Counted from the stretch's first letter, positions 1 through 11,455 are shown. The stretch: DNA of 64,000 nt from Bradyrhizobium sp. AZCC 1719 (GCF_036924525.1 NZ_JAZHRU010000001.1:1889001-1953000); one strand, 5' to 3'. The notes: generated by a model from the sequence alone, not told the origin. Numbers and translations are program-made.

Positions 1-792
1 TGCATCATTCCCTACGGCCGCGGCAATTCGCGCTCGGTGCCGATGGGGGCGGTGGTGGATCAGGTGCGGGCGCTCGCCGAGCGCGGCCATGCCGAAATCG
101 TGCTGACCGGTGTGGACTTGACGAGCTACGGCGCCGATCTGCCGGGTGATCCGAAGCTCGGGCAACTGACAAAACAGATTTTGCGCCACGTGCCGGAGTT
201 GAAGCGCCTGCGGATTTCGTCGATCGACTCCATCGAGGCCGACCGCGATCTGCTCGACGTCATTGCCGAGGACGAGCGGCTGATGCCGCATCTGCACCTG
301 TCGCTGCAATCCGGCGACGACCTCATTTTGAAGCGGATGAAGCGGCGGCATTCGCGGCAGGATGCGATCGAATTCTGCGCGCAGGTGCGGCGATTGCGCC
401 CGGACATTACGCTCGGCGCCGACATCATCGCGGGTTTTCCGACCGAGACGGAAGAAATGTTCGCACGTTCGCAGGGCCTGGTGGAGGAATGCGATCTCAC
501 CTTCCTGCACGTGTTTCCCTATTCCAAGCGCCCGGGGACCCCGGCCGCGCGGATGCCGCAGGTGGCGGGTGAGGTTATCAAGACGCGTGCGAAGCGGTTG
601 CGCACGGTGGGCGAGGCCGCATTGCAGCGACGCCTGACGGCAGAGGTCGGCGCGATGCGTCAGGTCTTGATCGAAAGCGACAAACAGGGTCGCACCGAGC
701 ATTTTCTGCCGGTTGCGATATCAGGCGAAAAGCCGGGTGCCGTGATGCCGATTGCGATCAAGGGGCATGATGGCGCGCGGCTGACGGTGTGA
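1..792 (+). CDS. mtaB: tRNA t6A37 methylthiotransferase MtaB (5' end outside window)
   Basis: Partial gene: the 5' part lies left of the window. The first codon (TGC) reads as the last cysteine of the radical-SAM CxxxCxxC cluster motif and is followed by IIPYGRGNSRS, as in MiaB/MtaB methylthiotransferases. The 263 remaining codons hold most of the SAM barrel (LTGVD near residue 35, LHLSLQSGDD, ADIIAGFPTET) and a short tail in the TRAM position. Family members transfer a methylthio group to t6A37 of tRNAs reading ANN codons. The order mtaB - ftsY - yciB - ccm is common in rhizobia. MiaB or RimO is possible but fits less well. Identity rests on motif recognition. Confidence 0.9.
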   Translation, partial: CIIPYGRGNSRSVPMGAVVDQVRALAERGHAEIVLTGVDLTSYGADLPGDPKLGQLTKQILRHVPELKRLRISSIDSIEADRDLLDVIAEDERLMPHLHLSLQSGDDLILKRMKRRHSRQDAIEFCAQVRRLRPDITLGADIIAGFPTETEEMFARSQGLVEECDLTFLHVFPYSKRPGTPAARMPQVAGEVIKTRAKRLRTVGEAALQRRLTAEVGAMRQVLIESDKQGRTEHFLPVAISGEKPGAVMPIAIKGHDGARLTV

Positions 793-805
793 ATCGCACA
801 TCCCG

Positions 806-910
806 CTGTCATCGCCCGGCTCGACCGGGCGACCCAGTACGCCGCGGCCTCTCAGTTCATCACAGATGTCTCTGGAATACTGGATCATCCGCCTTCGCGG
901 ATGATGACAG
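806..910. repeat. Dispersed palindromic intergenic repeat, family A
   Basis: Imperfect inverted repeat in the convergent gap between mtaB and the pseudouridine synthase. It opens with ctgtcatc, closes with gatgatgacag and contains actggatcatccgcc. Related copies lie at 18555-18657 and 27011-27110. No coding potential was seen. Confidence 0.75.
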
Positions 911-940
911 CCGTAGTTGGGGCGCCGCGCTCGCGAGCGT

Positions 941-1726
941 CTACTCCCCATTCCACCCACATTTCCGCAACCGCTCGCGCATATGCTCCGGCGCCGGGGC
1001 TACCACGCGGACCGGCTCCTTGTTCTTCGAAATTGGAACCACGATCTCGCGGGAATGCAGGTGCAGGATCGGCTCGCCGAACCTTGGGCCATTACCATAG
1101 ATATTGTCGCCGACGATCGGCCAGCCCATCGCTGAGGTGTGCACGCGCAGTTGGTGGGTGCGGCCGGTGAGGGGTTCCAGCGCCAGCCAGGCGAGGCCGT
1201 CGCCGCGGCCGAGCACTTTCCAGGTGGTGATGGCTTTCTGGCCCTCCGGGTCCGGCTTCTGCCACCAGCCGCGCTCGGCGTTCAGCCGTCCGAGCGGCAT
1301 GTCGATGGTGCCTTCATCTTCGGCAGGTCCGCCTTCGACCACGGCCCAATAGGTCTTTCCGACCTTGCCGTGCTTGAACAAAAGGCCGAGCGAGGCGGTG
1401 GCCTTGCGGTGGCGTCCCAGTACGAGACAGCCTGAGGTGTCCTTGTCGAGCCGGTGGGCCAACACCGGCGGGCGCGGCAGGCCGAATCGCAAGGCATCGA
1501 AGGAAGCTTCCAGATTGGCGCCGCCCTTGGGGCCGCGATGCACCGGCAGGCCGGCCGGTTTGTCGATGACCAGCATCAGCCCGTCGCGATGGAGCACGCG
1601 GGCCAGGATTTCGTCCGCCGTTAATCCCTGGACATCAATCGATGTCCTGGGCACATCAAAGGATGCCCCGGGCAAACCGAAGGATAACCCGGGAACATCG
1701 ATAGGTTTGTTGTGACTTCCGCTCAT
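941..1726 (-). CDS. RluA-family RNA pseudouridine synthase
   Basis: 261 residues. The family signature HRLDKDTSG is at residues 91-99, with Asp94 as the expected catalytic aspartate. DKPAGLPVH (55-63) and the RTHQLRVH stretch further on are also typical. Members isomerise uridine to pseudouridine in rRNA or tRNA; the target cannot be read from sequence. There is no S4 domain, and the N-terminus is instead a run of four heptads (residues 9-36: IDVPGLS, FGLPGAS, FDVPRTS, IDVQGLT) absent from ordinary family members. ATG at 1726 is 28 bases from the ftsY start, divergent. Confidence 0.88.
   Translation of the reverse strand: MSGSHNKPIDVPGLSFGLPGASFDVPRTSIDVQGLTADEILARVLHRDGLMLVIDKPAGLPVHRGPKGGANLEASFDALRFGLPRPPVLAHRLDKDTSGCLVLGRHRKATASLGLLFKHGKVGKTYWAVVEGGPAEDEGTIDMPLGRLNAERGWWQKPDPEGQKAITTWKVLGRGDGLAWLALEPLTGRTHQLRVHTSAMGWPIVGDNIYGNGPRFGEPILHLHSREIVVPISKNKEPVRVVAPAPEHMRERLRKCGWNGE
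1619..1702 (-). repeat. 21-bp coding tandem repeat, four units
   Basis: Four imperfect 21-bp units inside the 5' end of the pseudouridine synthase gene encode the heptads IDVPGLS, FGLPGAS, FDVPRTS and IDVQGLT. The reading frame is kept across all units. Confidence 0.75.
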
Positions 1727-1754
1727 GGCGCGAAACCGCTAACACGTCCCCGAC

Positions 1755-2699
1755 ATGAGCGATACCACTCCTGGAACTCCCAAACTGAGCTGGTGGCGGC
1801 GGCTTTCGAGCGGCCTGAAGCGGACTTCGAGTTCGCTCGGCACGGCGGTCGCCGACCTCGTCACCAAGCGCAAGCTCGACCGCGCCATGCTCGACGATAT
1901 CGAGGATGTGCTGCTGCGCGCCGATCTCGGCACCGCGGTCGCGGTGCGGATCGCGGATGCCGTCGGCGCCGGCCGCTATGACAAGGCGATTTCCGCCGAC
2001 GAAGTGAAGACGGTCGTCGCGACCGAGGTCGAGAAGGTGTTGGCGCCGGTGGCGAAGCCGCTGGAGATCGACGTGGTGCAAAAGCCGTTCGTCATCCTCG
2101 TGGTCGGCGTCAACGGCTCCGGCAAGACCACCACCATCGGCAAGCTTGCCGCGAAACTGAGCGCCGAGGGCCGCAAGGTAATGCTGGCGGCGGGCGATAC
2201 GTTTCGTGCCGCCGCAATCGAACAGCTCAAGGTCTGGGGTGAGCGCACCAAATCGCCGGTCGTTGCGGGTGCGCAGGGTTCGGATTCAGCGAGCCTCGCC
2301 TTCAACGCGCTGAGCGCGGCGAAGGAACAAAAGCTCGATGTGCTGCTGGTCGATACGGCGGGACGGCTGCAGAACAAGGCCGAACTGATGAACGAGCTGG
2401 AAAAGGTCGTTCGCGTCCTCAAGAAGGTCGACGCGTCGGCGCCGCATGCGGTCCTGCTCGTGCTCGATGCGACGGTGGGACAAAATGCGCTGTCGCAGGT
2501 CGAAGCGTTTCATCGTACCGCTGGCGTCACCGGGCTTGTGATGACGAAACTCGACGGCACCGCGCGCGGCGGCATTCTGGTGGCGCTGGCGGAGAAATTC
2601 AAACTGCCGGTGCACTTCATCGGCGTCGGCGAAGGCATCGACGATCTCGCGCCGTTCACGGCGCGGGACTTTGCGAACGCGATTGCAGGAATCGAGTAA
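1755..2699 (+). CDS. ftsY: Signal recognition particle receptor FtsY
   Basis: 314 residues. SRP GTPase with the N-domain helices at about residues 1-95 and the G domain after. G1 is GVNGSGKTT (118-126), followed by DTFRAAA (148-154), DTAGR (200-204) and [10 protein letters not shown] (264-273). It docks ribosome-SRP complexes at the inner membrane for co-translational insertion. The long acidic A domain of enterobacterial FtsY is missing, as is usual in alphaproteobacteria. The stop overlaps the start of the next gene by one base (TAATG), so the two are probably translationally coupled. Confidence 0.97.
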   Translation: MSDTTPGTPKLSWWRRLSSGLKRTSSSLGTAVADLVTKRKLDRAMLDDIEDVLLRADLGTAVAVRIADAVGAGRYDKAISADEVKTVVATEVEKVLAPVAKPLEIDVVQKPFVILVVGVNGSGKTTTIGKLAAKLSAEGRKVMLAAGDTFRAAAIEQLKVWGERTKSPVVAGAQGSDSASLAFNALSAAKEQKLDVLLVDTAGRLQNKAELMNELEKVVRVLKKVDASAPHAVLLVLDATVGQNALSQVEAFHRTAGVTGLVMTKLDGTARGGILVALAEKFKLPVHFIGVGEGIDDLAPFTARDFANAIAGIE

Positions 2700-3301
2700 T
2701 GGACAAGAAAGTACCGCATCCGCTGTTCAAGCTTGCGACCGAACTCGGTCCCTTGCTCATCTTCTTCGTCGCCAATGCCAAGTCCAACCTGTTCGTCGCC
2801 ACCGGCGCATTCATGGTGGCGGTGGTGGCTGCGATGGTCGCGTCTTACATGGTGACGCGGCATGTGCCCATGATGGCGATCGTCACTGCGGTCGTGGTCG
2901 TCGTGTTCGGCGCGCTGACGCTGATCCTGCATGACGAGACCTTCATCAAGATGAAGCCGACGATCGTCTACACGCTGTTCGCCGCCATTCTCGGTGGCGG
3001 CTTGCTGTTCGGCCGCTCCTTCATCGCCATCATGTTCGACCAGATGTTCAATCTCACCCCGCACGGCTGGCGCATCCTGACCGCGCGCTGGGCGTTATGG
3101 TTCTTCGCGATGGCGGTTCTGAACGAGATCATCTGGCGCACGCAAAGCACCGACTTCTGGGTTACCTTCAAGGTCTTCGGCATGGTGCCGCTGACGATGC
3201 TGTTTGCCGTAACACAGATGCCGCTGATCAAGCGCTATCATCTGGAACCGGCTTCGCTGGAGGTCAGCGAAGCGGAAGCCGGGGATGTAAGCAAGGGCTA
3301 G
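2699..3301 (+). CDS. yciB: Inner-membrane septation protein A (YciB/IspZ)
   Basis: 200 residues with about five or six hydrophobic helices. The opening [16 protein letters not shown] and the later [13 protein letters not shown] and [10 protein letters not shown] are hallmarks of the YciB/IspZ family, which influences cell envelope synthesis and septation in other proteobacteria. Its start codon overlaps the ftsY stop by one base. The charged C-terminus beyond about residue 180 varies in the family. No enzymatic activity can be inferred. Confidence 0.92.
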   Translation: MDKKVPHPLFKLATELGPLLIFFVANAKSNLFVATGAFMVAVVAAMVASYMVTRHVPMMAIVTAVVVVVFGALTLILHDETFIKMKPTIVYTLFAAILGGGLLFGRSFIAIMFDQMFNLTPHGWRILTARWALWFFAMAVLNEIIWRTQSTDFWVTFKVFGMVPLTMLFAVTQMPLIKRYHLEPASLEVSEAEAGDVSKG

Positions 3302-3305
3302 GTAG

Positions 3306-3452
3306 CGTGTCCCGGACGCGGTGCAGCCTAGGCGATGCGAAGCATCGTCCGGCTTTACGATGCACCGCAGAGCCGGGACCCATATCTCCGCTCGAGCGTG
3401 GGCCCCGGCTCTGCAGCGCACCGCTATCGCGCTGCGCCGCGTCCGGGACACG
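3306..3452. repeat. Large imperfect palindrome, family F
   Basis: Begins cgtgtcccggacgcg and ends with its perfect reverse complement cgcgtccgggacacg, with further internal hairpins. It fills the convergent gap between yciB and the helix-hairpin-helix gene and may help separate the two transcripts. No second copy was seen in this window. Confidence 0.75.
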
Positions 3453-3455
3453 AGA

Positions 3456-3815
3456 TCAGCTCTTCTGCTTGGCGATGATCTTGTCCTTGATCTTGTCGTA
3501 GGTCGCCTGCGGGACGATGCTCTTCTGCACCAGCTCGTCCTTGCCCTTGTACGGGCGGCCCTTGATGATCTTCTCCGAGTAGGCCTTCCCGACGCCCGGC
3601 AGCGCATCGAGCTGCTCGGCGGTCGCCGAATTGATGTCCAGCAGCTCGGCCTTCGGCGCCGGTGCCATCTTCGACTCCGAGGCCTTTGGCGCGGGAGCCA
3701 TCTTGCTGTCGGACTTGGCCGCGGGCTGCGCGGTCTGGGCCATCGACGGCGTCGCCGTCAGCATGCCCAGCGTGAGCGCGGTGGCGAGAAGAGAAGCGAG
3801 CGTGAAATGACGCAT
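3456..3815 (-). CDS. Secreted ComEA-like helix-hairpin-helix protein
   Basis: 119 residues. Signal peptide at about 1-26 ([10 protein letters not shown]... ending SMA|Q), then an Ala/Pro/Lys linker containing SKMAPAPKA twice (37-45 and 48-56). The C-terminal helix-hairpin-helix domain has [20 protein letters not shown] at 61-80. This fold usually binds DNA non-specifically, as in the ComEA competence receptor; export to the periplasm fits such a role. No com genes lie nearby, so a function in DNA uptake is only an inference. The gene stands alone between repeats. Confidence 0.85.
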   Translation of the reverse strand: MRHFTLASLLATALTLGMLTATPSMAQTAQPAAKSDSKMAPAPKASESKMAPAPKAELLDINSATAEQLDALPGVGKAYSEKIIKGRPYKGKDELVQKSIVPQATYDKIKDKIIAKQKS

Positions 3816-3926
3816 ATGGGTGTCCCTCCCAAGGACGGTTTTGGTAACACCCTGAAGCTAGCTGCGAATTAGTGGCGGCGCCATGGCTGCGAAATGAACG
3901 ATAGATAAAAGCGGGAGATTATTTGA

Positions 3927-4019
3927 CCCTCATGGTGAGGAGCGCGTCTTCGCGCGTCTCGAACCATGAGGCCCGTGGCCATCCTTCGAGACGCCGCTTC
4001 GCGGCTCCTCAGGATGAGG
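3927..4019. repeat. Dispersed palindromic repeat, family B
   Basis: Begins ccctcatggtgagg and ends with ctcctcaggatgagg, with internal cgtctcgaaccatgag and ccttcgagacg arms. Close copies lie at 11871-11969 and 30701-30797. It lies upstream of the helix-hairpin-helix gene and downstream of ccmG. Confidence 0.85.
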
Positions 4020-4026
4020 ACCGTGT

Positions 4027-4620
4027 TCAATTTCCCGCTTTCAGCGCCTTCTCGATTTCGACTTTCAGCACGCTATGGAGATTGGCCGGCGTCACCGGCC
4101 CGACCAGCTTGTAGCGGATGGTGCCGTCGCGGCCGACCACGAAGGTTTCGGGCACGCCATAGACGCCCCATTCGATCGAGCCGCGGCCGTTGCCGTCGAC
4201 GCCGACGACGGTGAACGGATTGCCGTAGCGGCCGAGGAAGCGGCGGGCGTTATCAGGGGAATCCTTGTAGTTGATGCCGACGATCTGCAGCCGCGTGTCC
4301 TTCGCCAGCGCGGTAAACAGCGGCGCCTCGTCATGGCAGGGCACGCACCAGGATGCCCAGACATTGACGACGGAGACCTTGCCCTTGAACACGGCCGGGT
4401 CGAGCCCGGGCACAGGGTTCCCATTATGGACGAGTCCCTCCAGCGCCGGCAGCGTGGTTTGCGGCGCTGGCCGGCCGATCAGGGCGGAAGGGATCCTGGA
4501 GGGGTCACCGCCGTAAAGCCGCAACAGGAACAGTCCGGCGACCGCCAGAAAGCCGATCAGCGGCAGCGCCACCACCCAGCGCCGGCTGCGCGGTCGATCC
4601 GATGTTGCGGGCGCGCTCAT
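4027..4620 (-). CDS. ccmG: Cytochrome c biogenesis thiol:disulfide reductase CcmG (DsbE)
   Basis: 197 residues from the ATG at 4620, chosen because it overlaps the ccmD stop (TGATG). One N-terminal membrane anchor (about 14-34) precedes a periplasmic thioredoxin fold with active site WASWCVPC (Cys92, Cys95) and the cis-proline segment GVPETFVV. It keeps apocytochrome c CXXCH thiols reduced for haem ligation. It is the last gene of the ccmA-B-C-D-G run. The CcmEFHI ligation genes are not in the window. Confidence 0.95.
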   Translation of the reverse strand: MSAPATSDRPRSRRWVVALPLIGFLAVAGLFLLRLYGGDPSRIPSALIGRPAPQTTLPALEGLVHNGNPVPGLDPAVFKGKVSVVNVWASWCVPCHDEAPLFTALAKDTRLQIVGINYKDSPDNARRFLGRYGNPFTVVGVDGNGRGSIEWGVYGVPETFVVGRDGTIRYKLVGPVTPANLHSVLKVEIEKALKAGN

Positions 4621-4802
4621 CAAATGTCCGTCGCCTGACGGCCGGAGCGCCGGGTCACGCCGGAGGCCTCGAGTTCGCGCAGGCGCTCCTTCTGATGACG
4701 ATAGTCGAGCGCGATCCAGCCGATCAGGATCAGCACGATCGCCGCGACCAGCGCGTAGGAGGTCACGATAAACGAGGCATAGGGGCCGAGCGACATCGTC
4801 AT
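4620..4802 (-). CDS. ccmD: Haem exporter protein CcmD
   Basis: 60-codon gene. The start at 4802 overlaps the ccmC stop by four bases (ATGA), and the stop overlaps the ccmG start by one. It opens [20 protein letters not shown], has a single transmembrane helix at about residues 10-32, and ends in a basic tail ([16 protein letters not shown]). CcmD joins the CcmABC complex and helps release haem-loaded CcmE. Size, single helix and overlapping position identify it firmly. Confidence 0.93.
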   Translation of the reverse strand: MTMSLGPYASFIVTSYALVAAIVLILIGWIALDYRHQKERLRELEASGVTRRSGRQATDI

Positions 4803-5530
4803 GCCGCCTGTTGGCTGGCTTGCATCATCTGCAAGCTGCGCACGCGGCGGCGCAGGATTTCGTTGCGCATCGCCGCCACATGCAGCGTCACGAACAGCAG
4901 CGAGAAACCGAACGCCATCACGAGCAATGGAATCAGGAACGCGTTGTCGAGCGAAGGTCCGCCCATCCGCATCACCGATGCCGGCTGATGCAGCGTGTTC
5001 CACCAGTCGACCGAGAACTTGATGATCGGCAGGTTGATCGCGCCGACCAGCGTCAGCACGGCGGCGGCCCGTGCCGCCCGCGACGGGTCCTCCACTGCAC
5101 GCCATAGCGCCATCAGGCCGAGATACATCAGGAACAGGACCAGCACCGATGTGAGTCGCGCATCCCATTCCCAATAGGTGCCCCACATCGGCCGCCCCCA
5201 CAGTGAACCCGTGACCAGCGCCAGAAAGGTGAACGCCGCGCCGATCGGAGCGGCGGCCTTGGCCGCGACGTCGGCGAGCGGATGCCGCCATACCAGCGTG
5301 CCCAGCGCGGCAATGCTCATAACGCCCCAGACGAACATCGAAAGCCACGCGTTCGGCACGTGGATGAACATGATCTTCACGGTGGCGCCCTGCTGGTAAT
5401 CGTCGGGGGCCATCGCCGCCTGATAGAAACCGACCAGCAAAAGGATCGCGGTCGCGCCCGCAAGCCACGGCAGCACGCGCGCCGTCAGCGCGAGAAATTT
5501 CGAGGGATTGGCGAGGTCGATCAGCGTCAT
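4799..5530 (-). CDS. ccmC: Haem-handling membrane protein CcmC
   Basis: 243 residues from the ATG at 5530 (MTLIDLANP). The frame is open further upstream to 5587, but the extension has no family resemblance. Six hydrophobic helices are visible. The tryptophan-rich haem-handling WWD motif WGTYWEWD is at 116-123, flanked by the expected periplasmic histidines His57 (IHVP) and His181 (TLHQP). CcmC loads haem onto the chaperone CcmE. The stop overlaps ccmD by four bases. Confidence 0.96.
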   Translation of the reverse strand: MTLIDLANPSKFLALTARVLPWLAGATAILLLVGFYQAAMAPDDYQQGATVKIMFIHVPNAWLSMFVWGVMSIAALGTLVWRHPLADVAAKAAAPIGAAFTFLALVTGSLWGRPMWGTYWEWDARLTSVLVLFLMYLGLMALWRAVEDPSRAARAAAVLTLVGAINLPIIKFSVDWWNTLHQPASVMRMGGPSLDNAFLIPLLVMAFGFSLLFVTLHVAAMRNEILRRRVRSLQMMQASQQAA

Positions 5531-5620
5531 GGGATCCTGATAGTCGTCAGCGGCGGAGCAGGCAATGCGGCATGGTTTGTTTCGCATCCCCTCCGCCAGA
5601 GTTGATCGGTGTCAACAAGT

Positions 5621-6289
5621 TCAGTCCAGACCGTGCCGCAGGCTGGTCGCAGCGGCAAACGGTCCGACCACGAAACTGACCAGCGAGAGCGCGCAAAGGA
5701 TCGAAAACGGAGTTCCAAACGATAGCGGGCCGGTAATGGCCGCCTGTGACGCCGCAACGCCGAAGATCAGCACCGGGATCGACAGCGGCAGCACCAGCAC
5801 CGCGAGCAGGAGGCCCCCGCGATGCAATGTCACGGCGAGCGCCGCGCCGATCATGCCCGTGAACGTCAGTGCCGGCGTCCCCACCAGCAGGGTCAGCGCC
5901 ACCGCCGAGGTCGCCGCGGCGTCGAGGTTGAGCAACAGCCCGAGGACGGGCGTGGCCGCGATCAGCGGCACACCGGCAGCGAGCCAATGCGCCAGCGCTT
6001 TCGCGGCACACGCGAGTTCCAGCGGCGTCCGGCCCATCACGATCAGGTCGAGCGAGCCGTCCTCATGATCGGCCGTGAACAGCCGGTCGAGCGTGAGCAG
6101 GCTGGCCAACAGCGCGCCGAGCCAGAGGATTGCGGGGCCGAGCCGGGCCAACAGTGGCAGGTCCGGTCCGATCGCGAACGGCATCAGCACCGTGACGGTG
6201 AGGAAGAACAGCACGCCGATCAGCGCGCCGCCGCCGACGCGGAGTGCGATTTTGATGTCCCGGCGAATCAGTGCGGCGAGCGCGGTCAT
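5621..6289 (-). CDS. ccmB: Haem exporter permease CcmB
   Basis: 222 residues from the ATG at 6289 (MTALAALIRRDIKIALR), the usual family length. The longer frame to 6394 would read through an intergenic repeat and was rejected. Six hydrophobic helices are seen, with the typical LFTADHEDGSLDL and the C-terminal LRHGLD. It is the membrane partner of the CcmA ATPase in the complex that releases holo-CcmE. It is separated from ccmA by a palindromic repeat, and from ccmC by about 90 bases. Confidence 0.93.
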   Translation of the reverse strand: MTALAALIRRDIKIALRVGGGALIGVLFFLTVTVLMPFAIGPDLPLLARLGPAILWLGALLASLLTLDRLFTADHEDGSLDLIVMGRTPLELACAAKALAHWLAAGVPLIAATPVLGLLLNLDAAATSAVALTLLVGTPALTFTGMIGAALAVTLHRGGLLLAVLVLPLSIPVLIFGVAASQAAITGPLSFGTPFSILCALSLVSFVVGPFAAATSLRHGLD

Positions 6290-6351
6290 GAGGGGCGCCC
6301 CGCTGAATGGCTGCTGGGAGCCGACGGCCATTGCCGCGCAGACGGTGCGCT

Positions 6352-6495
6352 CCCTCCCCCCTTGCGGGGGAGGGCGGGGGAGAGGGGTGGCCACGTAAAA
6401 GGTGTTTGGGAAAGGCGCTTGTCGTTAGAGACCCAACCGAGAGAGCACGTCGTGTGGCACCCCTCTCCCTGACCCTCCCCCGCAAGGGGGGAGGG
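6352..6495. repeat. Palindromic repeat between ccmA and ccmB
   Basis: Inverted repeat with arms ccctccccccttgcggggga and its near complement cccgcaaggggggaggga, with a second inner pair (agaggggtggccac and gtggcacccctctcc). It sits inside an otherwise co-oriented gene group, so a ccmA-ccmB transcript would carry this hairpin. Confidence 0.75.
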
Positions 6496-6551
6496 AACGG
6501 AGAGAGTCTTGGCGTGGCGCAGGACGGCTCGCGGCAGCATCAACTGCAAAG

Positions 6552-7154
6552 TCACTTCCCGCCCCCCATCCGCAGTTCCCTCGCTTTGATCCCGAGCGGA
6601 GTATGTGTCGCCGCAACAATGATGCCGCCGCTGGCGAGATGCTCGCGCATCACGCCCACGAATAGTTCCTGTCCGGCGGTGTCGAGCGCCGAGGTCGGCT
6701 CGTCCAATAGCCAGAGCGGCCGCCGCACCACGAGCAGCCGCGCGATCGACAGTCGGCGCCGCTGACCAGCCGAGAGAAAGGCCGCCGGCAGATAAGTGGC
6801 GTGGCCGAGCCCCACGGCGGTGAGGCACTCTTTGACGTCGCCGGTCGCCCCACCCAGAAAATCCCGCCAGAACGACAGGTTTTCCGCAACGCTCAGCGCA
6901 GGCTTCAATGCATCGCGGTGGCCCAGATAGTGGGATTGCTCCGGCAAGGTCAGCTCCGCCTCGCCGCCTTCCAGGCCGATCGATCCGCCCCCCGGCACCA
7001 GGAGACCCGCGATCAGGCGCAGCAGCGAGGTCTTGCCCGAGCCGTTCGGGCCGACCACGGCCAGCACTTCGCCGGAAGCGGCCTCGAAATCGAGGCCCGA
7101 GAACACCTCTCGGCCGCCTCTGACACAACTGATTTGGCGTCCCGAGAGCCGCAT
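6552..7154 (-). CDS. ccmA: Haem exporter ATP-binding protein CcmA
   Basis: 200 residues. Compact ABC ATPase: Walker A GPNGSGKT (35-42), signature LSAGQ (127-131), Walker B LWLLDEP (147-153) and the switch histidine in ATHTPLG. The short length and [13 protein letters not shown] are typical of CcmA rather than of import ATPases. It powers CcmABC-dependent release of haem-loaded CcmE. It is the first gene of the minus-strand ccm group and diverges from acnA across a 225-base control region. Confidence 0.95.
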   Translation of the reverse strand: MRLSGRQISCVRGGREVFSGLDFEAASGEVLAVVGPNGSGKTSLLRLIAGLLVPGGGSIGLEGGEAELTLPEQSHYLGHRDALKPALSVAENLSFWRDFLGGATGDVKECLTAVGLGHATYLPAAFLSAGQRRRLSIARLLVVRRPLWLLDEPTSALDTAGQELFVGVMREHLASGGIIVAATHTPLGIKARELRMGGGK

Positions 7155-7248
7155 TTTGCTTCGTCACAGCCCTCTGAAATTGATGGGTACCGCGTCAGAA
7201 TTTGTGGGTACCGCATTGCTGCAGCACGTTTGTCGCTGTGGCGGCGCT

Positions 7249-7265
7249 TCTAGAAAGATTCTATA
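7249..7265. promoter_or_regulatory. Candidate Irr/ICE-type iron-responsive box
   Basis: Palindrome tctagaaagattctata with AGAA-N3-TTCT core, close to the remembered alphaproteobacterial Irr consensus TTTAGAA-N3-TTCTAAA. It lies in the ccmA/acnA divergent region, about 115 bases before the acnA start and 95 before ccmA. Aconitase needs a 4Fe-4S cluster and Ccm handles haem, so iron control is plausible for both. Inference from motif only. Confidence 0.5.
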
Positions 7266-7379
7266 AGCCCGGAACTTGATGCAGCACACAATCGGCGGCT
7301 GCAAGCCAAGAAGCCAGCCTTCCGCTGACGGTGTTTAAATACCCTTGCCGGGTATAACTAGAATTTGGGATTTCCTGAC

Positions 7380-10100
<2,721 letters not shown>

Positions 10101-10150
10101 CGCGGATTTGTGATCGGTGCCTCACTTCGAAGTGAGTAGCGAGCAAGGAG

Positions 10151-10175
10151 AAGGCGGCCTATGACAGGGCCGCTT
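10151..10175 (+). terminator. Possible acnA terminator
   Basis: GC-rich hairpin (gcggcc / ggccgc, with flanking A and T residues) about 50 bases after the acnA stop. The T-run is short and one stem base is bulged, so the call is tentative. A perfect 16-bp palindrome ctcacttcgaagtgag lies just upstream. Confidence 0.35.
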
Positions 10176-10258
10176 TCGTGCGTCTGGGGCACGCCTTTGG
10201 GATATCAAATCATGCCCCGTACAATTACGGATGGAAAACGCTACGCCTGGTTCGCACG

Positions 10259-11020
10259 ATGACAGCGATGATGGCCTACAACTTCATATCGCGATGGTCC
10301 GGCGCGCTCGGCGTTTGCGCGATCATCGCCATCATCCGTCCGGCTCATGCCGATCCGCGCACCGTGGTCGAATTGTTCACCTCGCAAGGCTGTTCGTCGT
10401 GCCCGCCGGCCGACCAGATCGTCGGCGAGCTCGCCCAGGATCCGTCCATCATCGCGCTGAGCATGCCGATCGACTACTGGGACTATCTTGGCTGGAAGGA
10501 CACGCTGGCGGACTCGCGTTTCAGCGCGCGTCAGAAGGCCTATTCGCATGTGCGTGGCGATCGTAACCTCTACACGCCACAGATGATCGTCAACGGCTCG
10601 GCGCAGGTGATCGGCAGCGATCGCGCCGCTATCGAAAGCGCCATCAAGAATACCAGCAAGACTGAAGGCGTGATGTCGGTGCCGGTAAAGATGAAGTTGT
10701 CGGGCAAGCTGCTCAATATCTCGGTAGAGGCGAGCAAGGTGCCGACGGCGGGCCGGGGCGAAGTCTGGATCTGCTCGGTCTCGAAGGCGGTGCCGATCTC
10801 GATCGGGCGCGGTGAGAATCGCGGCCAGCAACTCACCTACTACAACGTGGTACGCAACCTCGTGAAGGTCGGCGACTGGAACGGCGGCTCGGGAAGCTGG
10901 ACTATTCCGCTTGAAAATATTTCCCGCGACGGCGTGGACGCCGCGGTCGTCTACGTCCAGGACGGCAGTCGCGACAAGCCGGGCGCGATGCTCGGCGCCG
11001 CCATGACGGCGCTGCGCTAG
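10259..11020 (+). CDS. DUF1223 thioredoxin-like exported protein
   Basis: 253 residues from the ATG at 10259; other ATGs at 10268 and 10271 are possible, and the frame is open back to 10178. A hydrophobic N-terminal segment ends in AHA, consistent with a signal peptide or anchor. Next comes VVELFTSQGCSSCPPADQI with Cys45 and Cys48, the DUF1223 hallmark, and then YTPQMIVNG. The CxxC and fold suggest a periplasmic thiol protein, but no substrate is known to me. It has no operon partner; upstream is acnA on the same strand. Confidence 0.85.
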   Translation: MTAMMAYNFISRWSGALGVCAIIAIIRPAHADPRTVVELFTSQGCSSCPPADQIVGELAQDPSIIALSMPIDYWDYLGWKDTLADSRFSARQKAYSHVRGDRNLYTPQMIVNGSAQVIGSDRAAIESAIKNTSKTEGVMSVPVKMKLSGKLLNISVEASKVPTAGRGEVWICSVSKAVPISIGRGENRGQQLTYYNVVRNLVKVGDWNGGSGSWTIPLENISRDGVDAAVVYVQDGSRDKPGAMLGAAMTALR

Positions 11021-11455
11021 TTCTGTTCTCGAAATTTTCTTGGATGGATGCGCTTGGGCGCCGGCGAAGCCTGTGGCGAGCAGACGCGCATCCCGCGCAG
11101 CTCGCGACCCCCAAACGAAACTCGCGGCCCCAAACGAAAAAGGACCAACTTTCGTTGGCCCAGTATCGGGATTAACTCCCTCCTGCGAACAGGCCCGATC
11201 CCGACGGCCCCGGGGGGCTGGGGGCTGAGGAATCCGGAACCGAAAGGACCGGGCCAACGCAGGATTTTCTTTTCGCAATTTAGCGGGGCGGACGGTTGGC
11301 GGAAGTAGGGCAGCAATAAGATTCCGCTAACGATCCCGTGAATCGATATTTCCTGGGATATCGGGGCATCCGCCGCAGTTTCCTTCGTATTTACACCCCC
11401 TTGCGGCGCCCCGTGGTTAGCGCGATCATGTAAATTGGATGACAGGAGGCGCTCC
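11021..11455. other. Gene-free interval
   Basis: No supported gene. It contains a short tandem direct repeat at 11101-11139 (two units of about 20 bases, ctcgcgacccccaaacgaaa and a near copy) and GC-rich tracts. The last 40 bases, including an AT-richer stretch near 11420-11440, probably hold the promoter of the DUF2794 gene. Confidence 0.5.

Noticed and set aside
11048..11308. Plus-strand frame of about 86 codons after the DUF1223 gene
   Set aside because: Pro/Arg-rich translation with no protein-like pattern and competing open frames on both strands.
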